64,000 nucleotides of DNA from positions 372,001 through 436,000 of the forward strand of contig JAETXT010000002.1 of NCBI GenBank assembly GCA_019188255.1. The letters are read 5' to 3'. This DNA comes from Verticillium longisporum. Taxonomy: Eukaryota > Ascomycota > Sordariomycetes > Glomerellales > Plectosphaerellaceae. Below the pieces are notes generated by a model. That model saw nothing but the letters and a program-made list of their open reading frames with translations. It was not told where the DNA came from and made no database searches. Of the stretch, positions 55,778 through 64,000 are shown in pieces; the first letter of the stretch is position 1; every line of letters begins with the position of its first letter. The position numbers were made by a program, and so were the translations under genes.

Positions 55778-56443
55778 TTAAGGCAAGTGTTTGTCGTACC
55801 CAGCAGCGATAAGTCTCTGTCCGGCATCCCAGACCTCATCCGGTATCTCTTGCTCAACCTGGAAGCCTCGCGCCGGATACTCGCGAATCCGAATCAGGTC
55901 GCCAACCATGATGCTCGTCACCAAGCCTCTCGGGTTCGCTTCATCAGGATACTCCTTGAACGACATTTCAGGCGATGTGACCCTGAAGCCTGTCGTCTCG
56001 TCTCCCCACTGCTTCAAAAACGTGGCGTACGTCCTTCTCTCCATGTACGGCTTCTGCACCAATATGAAGCTCTCGACCTTCACCCCCCGTTCCTCGAGCA
56101 GTTTCCGCGTGAATCGGACGTTTTCTCCCGAATTCGTTGCCGTGGGCTCCACCAGAATGGAATTATCCGGTACGCCCATGCCGCGCGCGATATCGGCGAA
56201 GAACTCCGCCTCGGGCTTGTCAAACAGACCGGCGGTCAGGGCTCCCGTGTTTCCGGAAAAGATCAACAGTGGGGCGGCGCCGTTGAGGAAGAGTTGGGCG
56301 GCGCGGGCGGCGACACGCACGTCGAGGCTGCAGAGGCAGAATACCGCCGTGGCGGGGCTAGCAGGGAGGGGCATGTTCATGTGGTGATAATCGTAAACAG
56401 TTTCTGCATCTCGGTAGACGGCGGGAGTCATTGGGCGTTCCAT
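55778..56443 (-). CDS. DUF218/YdcF-like protein
   Basis: An intronless 221-residue protein starting at ATG 56443 (MERPMTPAVYRDAETVYDYH). It has the DUF218 layout: VFCLCSLDVRVAARAAQLFL, LIFSGNTGALTAG, an acidic EAEFFADIARGMGVP helix, EPTATNSGENVRFTRKLL and LVQKPYMERRTYATFLKQW. These correspond to the SGG, E-x-x-x-T-x-E-N and KPYMERR motifs of YdcF. The bacterial YdcF fold binds S-adenosylmethionine; the fungal function is unknown. It has no signal peptide, so it is probably cytosolic. It converges with the bZIP gene, 20 bases apart. Confidence 0.88.
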   Translation of the reverse strand: MERPMTPAVYRDAETVYDYHHMNMPLPASPATAVFCLCSLDVRVAARAAQLFLNGAAPLLIFSGNTGALTAGLFDKPEAEFFADIARGMGVPDNSILVEPTATNSGENVRFTRKLLEERGVKVESFILVQKPYMERRTYATFLKQWGDETTGFRVTSPEMSFKEYPDEANPRGLVTSIMVGDLIRIREYPARGFQVEQEIPDEVWDAGQRLIAAGYDKHLP

Positions 56444-56958
56444 GGTGGCAGAGTCCAGTTTGCTTCTGTGAAGAAGAGTGGGATCGGATCTTGAATAGTA
56501 TTGAAGTGCCTGGTAGGTAGGTAGTTGGATGAGGGATGCATGGTGGAGGAACAAGAAGCAGTGAGATGGTGCAGGCTACAGTGGCAACGGATGCTGGCTG
56601 ATGAGTCAGCGCCATTCTCTCCATGCGCCGACGGCAAAGCTCGTATTATGCCGACAATGTCCAAGGGCAGACGCAAACTAGGTACCTTACGTGACGTTAC
56701 TTTGCTTTAAGTTACGTTACTTTGTCAAGGTCATTTCTCACGCGTTCAAGCGGTTCTTTGGCGAGGAAAACAGTGTTTGACTTTGGTCCACTATGGCGTT
56801 ACGCACAAGACGAGCAATCATGGTTTTTGAAGGAAACACTCAAAATAAGAATCTTCTTGTCATAAATATCGCGCTCGAATTATTTCCGCATCATGGCTGA
56901 ATCTTGTGATTCATCATATTCTCTATCTACTTAATGACAGCATACGTACATAGGAAAT

Positions 56959-56963
56959 ACTAA
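56959..56963. repeat. 5-bp target duplication, left
   Basis: ACTAA immediately precedes the TGTTACGG terminus and is repeated exactly at 57145-57149 after the CCGTAACA terminus. Confidence 0.8.
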
Positions 56964-57144
56964 TGTTACGGGTCAGACCCGTTGACGTTGTATAGGCCTG
57001 GGGCCATACCTCTATGAATGCAGCCCAGTTGAATCAACGACGTTGATTCAACACGTATCCTTTTAGCTCAATTAAACAGCTGCCGTAAGGCACTTACGAC
57101 CGTGTGAGGGCTGTCACTAAGCCCCTTCGGGGCCGACCGTAACA
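56964..57144. mobile_element. Solo LTR, 181 bp
   Basis: It begins TGTTACGGGTC and ends GACCGTAACA: inverted termini with the TG...CA ends of LTR retrotransposons. It is flanked by a perfect 5-bp ACTAA duplication, the hallmark of integrase-mediated insertion. No internal retroelement domain is nearby, so it is a solo LTR left by recombination. It is not RIP-mutated to any visible degree. Internal palindromes are GGGTCAGACCC (56970-56980), an 11-bp inverted repeat at 57028-57052 and GCCCCTTCGGGGC (57121-57133). Confidence 0.82.
57028..57052. repeat. 11-bp perfect inverted repeat inside the LTR
   Basis: GTTGAATCAAC, then GAC, then GTTGATTCAAC. It is an exact hairpin with a 3-base loop. Confidence 0.85.
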
Positions 57145-57261
57145 ACTAATGACACGCGCCAGGGGTCCGAGGCAGCATATTCTGGCAAAGCTGTCAATGC
57201 AAACATCCTCCGCGAAAACAAAACAAAAGGTATACAAACTGGCTCGTGATTTCCATGCGCA

Positions 57262-58161
57262 TCATTCTATGGGTTCCTTACCCGCTTTCATGCGCTCGCT
57301 GTTGAAGATGCGCCTGAGGTCAACTTCGAGAAGCCACTTCACGTGCGCAGCCCGAACCTGCTCCTCGCTTTTGATGATGCCGATGAATCGGTTGAATATG
57401 TCGAGATCCTTCATCAAAAGAACCCTGGTGGCCTTAAGTCTCTTGAGGACCTCGGCCTCCGTAGTTGGAGTAGTGGTGCTGTTGTTTGCAATGGGGTCGA
57501 CAGGGTGATTGTTCTCACCAGCAGGGCCTTCGCACGCAGCGGAGGACTCCACTTCTTTCTCCTTCCTTTCCTTCTCCAGCTTTCGGCAGTGTGCACAGAG
57601 TTTCTTTCCCTTCATAGCGTCCATGACTCCCTTCTCGAGAGACATCCACTCTTTGTAGAGCTCTGTCTTGTCACCGATGTAGCGATCGATGTGGATACGG
57701 CATGCGCGGACTTGCGTCAGGACCAGCTCTCTGCCATCAAGCATCTTTTTGTTGCACGTCAGGCGCTGTTGTCTTCCCTCGACCGCTTCCTGGCAGGCAG
57801 AAATGGCATCGAGCTCCAGGACAAGCTGTTTGATGAGGTTCGGGTAGAATTTCAACGCAACTGCCTTGTCGTGACGAAGAATGACTTGTTCATCCGTCTC
57901 GTTGCGAAGCTTTCTTCGGAGGCGATGTCGGAGCTTTCCCTCCTTCTTTTCGACGAGAGATGCAGCCTCTGCGTACAAGTCAGCGTACTTCTTCCTCTCC
58001 TCTTCATGAGCGGGAGTACGGGTGAACCTGGCAAAGTCATCCTGGACACGAAGCCAGGACCACTTGGCGGTTTGCACAGCGGTTTGAGCCGCTAGGCTTT
58101 GTTCCCAAAAGGCGAGCTTGAAGCGGTGTTCCAGCACCGGTTGTGCGATAGGGGAATACAT
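57262..58161 (-). CDS. Highly charged, coiled-coil-like hypothetical protein
   Basis: An intronless 299-residue frame starting at ATG 58161 (MYSPIAQPVLEHRF). It is rich in Lys, Glu and Arg with long helical stretches (HEEERKKYADLYAEAASLVEK, LRHRLRRKLRNE), a CAHCRKLEKERKEKE patch with a Cys-x-x-Cys pair, a Thr/Asn-rich linker (NNSTTTPTT) and a second helical domain ending RIFNSERMKAGKEPIE. There is no signal peptide or membrane helix. I do not recognise the family. Sustained helix periodicity over 300 codons and the absence of low complexity support a real gene, possibly lineage-restricted. Confidence 0.65.
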   Translation of the reverse strand: MYSPIAQPVLEHRFKLAFWEQSLAAQTAVQTAKWSWLRVQDDFARFTRTPAHEEERKKYADLYAEAASLVEKKEGKLRHRLRRKLRNETDEQVILRHDKAVALKFYPNLIKQLVLELDAISACQEAVEGRQQRLTCNKKMLDGRELVLTQVRACRIHIDRYIGDKTELYKEWMSLEKGVMDAMKGKKLCAHCRKLEKERKEKEVESSAACEGPAGENNHPVDPIANNSTTTPTTEAEVLKRLKATRVLLMKDLDIFNRFIGIIKSEEQVRAAHVKWLLEVDLRRIFNSERMKAGKEPIE

Positions 58162-60122
58162 GAGGTGTTCAGCTTAGTGAAGAGGGCTATTCGTTGATGA
58201 AGGGTGATACAGAATGGTCTTGGACTGACAAGTTCGTGGAAACAACTCGGCATTATATAGTCCCTGAATCATCGTCACTGAAATATTCAAGAACGGTGTG
58301 GACAAGCTCTGATGTGTTACATTTTGAACGATCTCGCCATGAAGTTGAATCGAGAACGTCTGGTTAAGTCACTGTAAGCTGTGTGATAAGCTGTTCAGGA
58401 GATGAAGCTACTAGTTGAACGAGAACAATACCATGGCAATCCATACACTAGGCATCATGATTTGGACACAACCAACAACATCCATGCTAGTGAACAGCAA
58501 CACTATATGCCTTGCTCGTTTGAAATGTCATTCTCGTAGCGTTGAGCAGCGAAGCTGAAGGAAGCATTCACAAACTCTACAAGCTGTTATTATGGCTGTC
58601 ATGTACAAAGTCCCATGCGGGTCATTCAAAATACCGGAGAAAGACAGTGTGGACCCCGAGACAAGTTGAAAGACTGAACATCATCAAAAGTAGCCTCTCA
58701 TAGCCCTTGATTTCTCTTACGGATTGAATTACTCCGCCCCGAATTCCTCTATGCCGCCGGATATCAAGGCTATTGTATTGCGCCAGACGTGCGCACACCA
58801 TCCCCTTTGTCTACCTGGAAGTCGCCGCCGGCGTGTGGGCCCGCTTCTGGAAGGAGCCAGCTCAGAAGGATCGCCATGCTGCAACCCACCGCTTGCCACT
58901 ATTTCGACATTGAACGCTGGAATGCAAGCTAGATCAGGGGCGGCTTCGATCCTCGTAGTCCAAGATACCGCCCGCAAGCTATCGTCGGCCCCTTCCGTCT
59001 TTCAGCTGTCGGCGACCTCGAGCGGGGAACACTCAAAGCCACCAGTGCCATCGAGCCCCTGCTCGTCTGCTCGTTGTGATAGCTCTTAGTGCAACTCACT
59101 CAATCAAGGCAGGGAATTTGCGCTATATCTTTGGCCAAGTTGTTCGGCAGTCATGATCCAGACGGCCTGATGTTGTGGGCGGCACGTACATCCGGGCTGC
59201 GGACATCCCTGATGAGGGCACACCAGGATAACAGCGAGCTCGGAGGTCGTCGCCAGCCACCATCTTCGCCCCCTGAAAACCCGGGAAGAAAAAGAGGCTA
59301 TTGATACAGTTGGCACCTAATTCTTGTCGCATTCAATTGACAAGCATGATACCGCCGGCAGCTACAGCGTGCCGGGCGGAGATACCAGCGCCGACGATCC
59401 GGTATCGTCATCTCACCCCGGACTACCTTCCGCATTCGCGCCCCAGATACGTGCCTCGTGGAGTTCAGCGGCCTCTCGCCGGCTCCAGCACCACCCAATT
59501 CGGCGGATGCCGACTGTCAACCGTTGATACCAATTGAAGCGCGACCCCTGGGGGAACCTCAGATTGCGGGGTTGGAGGCGGAGACGGCCGGCAGAAGGCA
59601 ATTGGGGTGTCCCTGGCGATCACAATGGATGCCGGTAACACCACCCAAAAGAAGATCTTCCCGCCGAAATGTGGCCCCCAATAGGTCTCATCGGTAGATG
59701 GTCAACAGTCGCTGCGCGGCATCTGCAGATGAAACCATCGAAGGGTCGTCCCAGGGAGCGTTCAGCCAACCGCAGCGCCGGCCCTGGGCATGCGTGATAA
59801 GGTCCCTGGCTCACCTTCCAATTCTGATCTGGTGATCGGCACCGCGAACCGCGCCAGGCGTACACCAAGCGGACACGCTCGGTCGTCGTGACTGGCGATT
59901 CGCGGGAGGGGGAACGGACGAGTACACAGGAATGGCAGGCGTCCGCCATCTTGTGAGACCATCCACGATGAAGGCGAAGGCGGCTTGCCTCGAATGCGAA
60001 ACCAAAGAAGTCTATAAAGCTGGACATGTCGCCGGACCTCTGATCATAAGTAGACATCATCACAGCCAGCATCTCCGCCATCCCGCACCTCTGTCAAGCA
60101 GCTCCTCCACTTCGTCGCCATC
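58162..60122. other. Intergenic, 2 kb
   Basis: Short frames on both strands, none with a recognisable domain. The last 250 bases probably contain the RNase promoter. Confidence 0.45.
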
Positions 60123-60600
60123 ATGCAGTTCAAGGCTCTCATTGTCTCCCTCCTCGCCGTCGCGGCGCAAGCGGCGCCCGCCTCCCCCAACGAGGAGCGC
60201 TCCGCCATTGAGAAGCGCGCGACGACCTGTGGCAGCACCTACTACTCGACGGCGCAGGTCAACGCCGCCGCCAACGCCGCGTGCCAGCACGTCCGCGCCG
60301 GCACCCAGGCGGGCTCCTCCAACTACCCCCACCGTTACAACAACTACGAGGGCTTCAACTTCAAGGCGTCCGGCCCCTGGCAGGAGTTCCCCCTGAGGTC
60401 CAGCGGTGTCTACACCGGAGGTGAGCCAAGATGCCCACCTGTCGTCTGTGAATCGCCATCTAACGTGCGCTTGTCGTGTAGGCTCCCCTGGTGCTGACCG
60501 GGTCATCATCAACGGCAACTGTGCCATTGCTGGCCAGATCACCCACACCGGCGCTAGCGGCAACAACTTTGTCGGATGCAGTGGCACCACCCTGGGTTAA
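60123..60600 (+). CDS. Secreted guanyl-specific ribonuclease, RNase T1/N1 family
   Basis: A small extracellular endoribonuclease cleaving after G. Two exons (60123-60420 and 60482-60600) give 138 residues. The signal peptide [17 protein letters not shown] is followed by a short propeptide ending in the Kex2-type site EKR. The catalytic set is complete: Tyr and His in [10 protein letters not shown], Glu in WQEFPL, Arg in GADRVIIN and His in [11 protein letters not shown]. Four Cys residues fit the family's disulphides. Length is typical. The sequence is intact. Confidence 0.95.
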
Positions 60601-61479
60601 GCGTGGAATAGTCGATTCGGGAAATGGGAGAGCTTGGTGATTTCGAGGTGGCCGGCGCAGGGATGAAAGCTGTTTCAGCGGTCGGCTAATTTACAGCGTG
60701 TTTGTTTCTCACCATTGGCTTCTTGTTGATACCTTATTCCGCCAGAAAATGACTGCGTCTTTCTGGGCATTGGCAGCGATTAACTCGTCCTGCCTGAGAT
60801 TCGCGAGCTGCGATGATGGCATGAATAAAAACGAATATGATCTTGAAAAGCGCTAATGTAAAAGTGAATTGAACCACCCAGAGTCTTATGCTCCAGTGCG
60901 GAGACTTGGGATAAAATCACATCGTGTCTCTCCTCGTCTGTTGCTCGCCATGCGAATCCGGGCCGAGCCATTCACGGAGTGGGGATTACTCATGTGTATA
61001 GCTTGACAATATCGTGGCGAGATGGTCTCGAGCATAGTCAAAGTCAGAAGGAAAAGAAAGTAAGGGAATGAAGGCAGATCGGCCATTTGATTGTCATCCA
61101 ATACCATGATGAACATGCCATAGGATATTTAGTCGGTGCTGGAACAAGCATGCTGGGGCAATGAACCTGGACCACTGAACTCCCCCCTGGGAAAAGCCAC
61201 TGGTGGCCACACCCACTGACTCAGCACAGGGGGCTTGCGCGACGTTATCTAATCGGGCCAAGCTTGAACGGACCTCTCCAGCACACTGGGGCAACGCGCG
61301 CCGCGCAGAGAAAGTTGGTCGCATCGAGGCGCGTTTCCCTTGTCGCAAGGCCAAAGCCAAAAGTGAACCCTGCCTAATCATCACCACCACACATCCATCA
61401 TCACATTGACGACGCGACGACCATCGACACACCTGCATGAACGCAACAATCTTTCCGATATCCATGTGTACACCCAACA
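60601..61479. other. Intergenic
   Basis: About 880 bases between the RNase gene and HIR1. Nothing was seen apart from presumed UTR and promoter sequence. Confidence 0.5.
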
Positions 61480-64000
61480 ATGCACGTCATTAAGCCAGCC
61501 TGGCTGAGCCATAGCGGCGAGCAGAAGGACTACGAAGTCTACAGCTGCCACGTCTCCCCGACGGAAAGCGGCTCGCGACAGCTGGAGGCGATGGTCACGT
61601 TCGGATCTGGTCGACTGAAGCCATCTATGGCACAAACAGCGATGACAATGTGGGCAAGCCGAGGCAGCTCTGCCACATGAGCCACCATCTCGGCACCATC
61701 CACTCCGTTAGATGGTCTCCAAACGGGCGATATCTTGCTTCGGGTGCTGATGACAAGCTGATTTGCGTCTATCACCTCGACAAGAACCCGCCCGTTGCTT
61801 CCTTTGGTACGTCGCTTTTCCCAATGCGTTTGTTGACAGCATGCTGACCCTTATCGTTGTAGGCACCGGCGATGCTCCCCCTGTCGAAAATTGGAAGACC
61901 TATAAGCGTCTCGTAGGCCACGACAATGACGTGCAGGATATTGCCTGGTCGTACGATTCTTCGATCCTCGTCTCCGTTGGTCTGGATTCCAAAGTCGTGG
62001 TCTGGTCAGGACATACGTTCGAGAAATTAAAGACACTTGCCGTCCACACAAGCCACGTCAAAGGCATCACCTTCGACCCCGCGAACAAGTTCTTCGCAAC
62101 CGCAAGCGACGACAGGTCCATTAAAATCTTCCGATTCACTCCTCCCGCACCCAACGCGACGCAACACGACATGGTGAACAATTTTGTGGTGGAAACAACT
62201 ATCAACGCACCGTTCAAGAGTTCGCCTCTGACGACATACTTTCGGCGTTGCTCATGGTCGCCCGACGGCAACCACATTGCAGCTGCTAACGCAGTCAACG
62301 GGCCGGTCAGCTCTGTCGCCATTATCGAGCGTACGCGATGGGACAGTGAGATCAACCTCATTGGCCACGAGGGTCCAACGGAAGTCTGCATGTTTTCCCC
62401 AAGGCTGTTTCATACAGTGAACCCAGCCGAGATCACAGACGACAACGTTGGCTCGCTGGTGACCGTCATAGCATCAGCTGGCCAAGACAAGACCCTGAGT
62501 ATCTGGAACACCAACACATCACGACCGGTGGTTATTCTGCAGGACCTCGCTGGCAAATCTATTTCCGACCTGTCCTGGACCCCTGATGGCCAGACGCTCT
62601 TCGCCGCAAGTCTGGACGGCGCTATTATCGCAGTCAGGTTCGATACGGGCGAACTCGGCTGGGTCGCAAATGCGGAGGAGAACGACAAGGCGCTGCAGAA
62701 ATACGGCGTCTCCCGCAAGGGCATGGGCATCGCGGAGGACGTTGAAGGGCTGCAGCTGGAGAACCAGAGCAAGGCAGGAGAGTCCAAGGCGGCAGAGTCC
62801 CGCATGGGCGCCTTGATGGGTGACCTTCCAGCCGCAGCAACACCGTCTGCAAATGGCACAAAGGCAAACGGTACCAACGCTTCGACGCCGAAACCGACCA
62901 ATGGGCATACTGAACCCGAGAAGGAGAAGGAGAAAGAAAATGAGAACGAGCCTGAGGCTGACAAGGAGAAGGAGAAAGAGAAAGAGAAAGAGAAAGAGAA
63001 AGAGAAACCCGAAGAAAGCGCCGACCAGACAGCTGAACGCGTGAAGGAGCTGAAGTCTCGAGTCACCGTGGGCAAGGACGGCAAGAAACGGGTTGCGCCA
63101 CTGTTGGTCTCGTCATCAGGCACTGGGCAGATGTCGATGCCTCAGACACAGCTCGTCGGGTCAACATCCACGGCAAAGGCGTCGCAGAACGACGCGCCCT
63201 TGTCAATACTCGACCTTGGCAAACCCGTCGATGGCTTGCCGCGAGGTGGCATCGCCGCCATGCTGCTCGGCAACAAGAGGAAAGCTGTCGAGATGGAGCC
63301 GCAAGAAGGAGACGACCCTTTTGCCAAGCGCCAAGCAACTGGACCGACGCCCATTGTGGTGAATGGTGTCGATGGCGTTGAACCTGCAGCCATGGTCCAA
63401 GCACCTCACGGTATCGCACCAACTCCCGAGTTCCTCCGACCAGCTGTTTTGAATCCATCCATCACCTTTGCTCAGATACGGCTGGCTGTTCCGAAAGTTC
63501 GGTCACATATCGTGCGGCCAATGGAGCGAGGTGTACTACTGAGCGAGACAACTGTCGAAGACGCTGCTAAGGTTCCGGAGAACATTGTCCTCGAAGCCCG
63601 CAATCCTGTGCAGATCAAGGATCCGTCGCAAATTACAGTCACGAAGCGTGGCACCCTTCTCTGGCAGGACTATCTCTCTAGGGCTGTCATCCTAGTCACT
63701 GGCAACAAGCACTTCTGGGCTGCTGCTTGCGAAGATGGTAGCGTCTACATCTGGACCCCTGCTGGCCGAAGATTGGTGAATGCCATTGTCACCGAGGCCC
63801 AGCCTGTCATTCTCGAGAGTAGCGAGCACTGGCTACTATGCATCAATGCGGTGGGTCTCTGTTACGTTTGGAACATCGAGAGCCAGTCTTCACCACATCC
63901 TCCCGTCTCTCTAGGTCCTATCTTGGAGCTCGCGACAACCACCCTCAACCTCAACGCCGCTACGCCTGGCCCCGGCGTCACGTCAGCCGCTCTCAACTCT
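61480..64000 (+). CDS. HIR1: Histone chaperone HIR1/HIRA (3' partial, one-base frameshift in exon 1)
   Basis: A WD40 subunit of the HIR complex that deposits H3-H4 independently of replication. Exon 1 is 61480-61806, intron 61807-61862, and exon 2 is open to the window end. The start MHVIKPAWLSHSGEQKDYEVYSC is followed by WD repeats: RLATAGGDGHVRIWS, HLGTIHSVRWSPNGRYLASG, DDKLICVY, GHDNDVQDIAWS, SVGLDSKVVVWSG and RRCSWSPDGNHIAAANAV. After the propeller come an acidic/basic linker with a GAGAAA hexanucleotide run (EKEKEKEK) and the HIRA C-terminal region (LWQDYLSRAVILVTGN). The frame before CHVSP and after DGKRLAT differs by one; loss of one C from the run at 61556-61559 accounts for it. Otherwise the gene reads cleanly for about 2.4 kb. 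Confidence 0.9.
62979..63008 (+). repeat. GAGAAA hexanucleotide repeat coding for Glu-Lys run
   Basis: Five or so GAGAAA units in frame give an EKEKEKEKEK stretch in the HIR1 linker. Length variation would be frame-neutral. Confidence 0.85.

Larger units (their letters stand above)
56444..57261. other. Intergenic containing a solo LTR
   Basis: Two copies of ACGTTACTTTG lie at 56693-56725. The solo LTR at 56964-57144 is listed separately. No gene was seen. Confidence 0.5.

Noticed and set aside
62410..63123. 237-codon minus-strand frame with SFSFSFSFSF
   Set aside because: Antisense of the HIR1 linker; the SF run is the complement of the GAGAAA repeat.

Overview
This window is nuclear DNA of a filamentous ascomycete (Pezizomycotina, most likely a plant-associated Sordariomycete; the species is not identified). 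The evidence is short GT-AG introns of about 50-90 bases, moderate-to-high GC in genes, secreted plant-wall enzymes (cellobiose dehydrogenase with a CBM1, a PL1 pectate lyase), a T1-type ribonuclease, fungus-only families (bZIP-DUF3425, DUF1996), and one AT-rich block bearing the signature of RIP (repeat-induced point mutation).

Layout. 1-1.6 kb: 3' part of a cellobiose dehydrogenase gene. 4.0-4.7: small lysine-rich protein. 5.4-6.6 (-): secreted HExxH metalloprotease-like protein. 8.0-9.7: CorA-type Mg2+ transporter. 10.8-16.8: proteasome activator BLM10, carrying an in-frame stop and a frameshift. 17.2-17.7 (-): single-pass membrane protein with a PPPY motif. 19.2-20.4: pectate lyase. 21-23.4: two decayed genes. 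24.4-25.9 (-): UDP-sugar dehydrogenase. 27.4-29.9: chitin-synthase-like GT2. 30.9-32.5: DUF1996 secreted protein. 33.2-34.6 (-): GPI mannosyltransferase II (PIG-V/Gpi18). 39.2-40.9: conserved fungal protein of unknown function. 41.8-43.6 (-): secreted type-B carboxylesterase/lipase. 45.7-47.6 (-): CobW/ZNG1-type GTPase. 48.2-51.4: RIP-degraded hAT transposon. 52.6-53.8: broken alpha/beta hydrolase. 54.9-55.8: bZIP-DUF3425 factor. 55.8-56.4 (-): DUF218 protein. 57.0-57.1: solo LTR. 57.3-58.2 (-): charged hypothetical protein. 60.1-60.6: RNase T1 family. 61.5-end: histone chaperone HIR1.

The best-supported unusual structure is the 48-52.5 kb block. A 3.1-kb hAT element, with terminal repeats starting TAGT and a recognisable C-terminal dimerisation domain, sits inside a gene for a fungal multi-pass membrane protein. 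The 8-bp target duplication can be read on both sides. Removing the element and one copy of the duplication rejoins the two gene fragments exactly in frame. The right-hand copy of the duplication and the flanking coding sequence carry C-to-T/G-to-A changes, as if RIP leaked out of the element.

A second window-wide theme is one-base losses, mostly in short homopolymers, in otherwise conserved genes (BLM10, the UDP-sugar dehydrogenase, HIR1, the hydrolase, the membrane protein, probably DUF1996). This pattern is more typical of residual assembly error than of independent gene death, so reading frames here should be checked against raw reads before any gene is called dead. The UDP-sugar dehydrogenase and the processive GT2, 1.6 kb apart and divergent, are a plausible polysaccharide-synthesis pair; this is inference.
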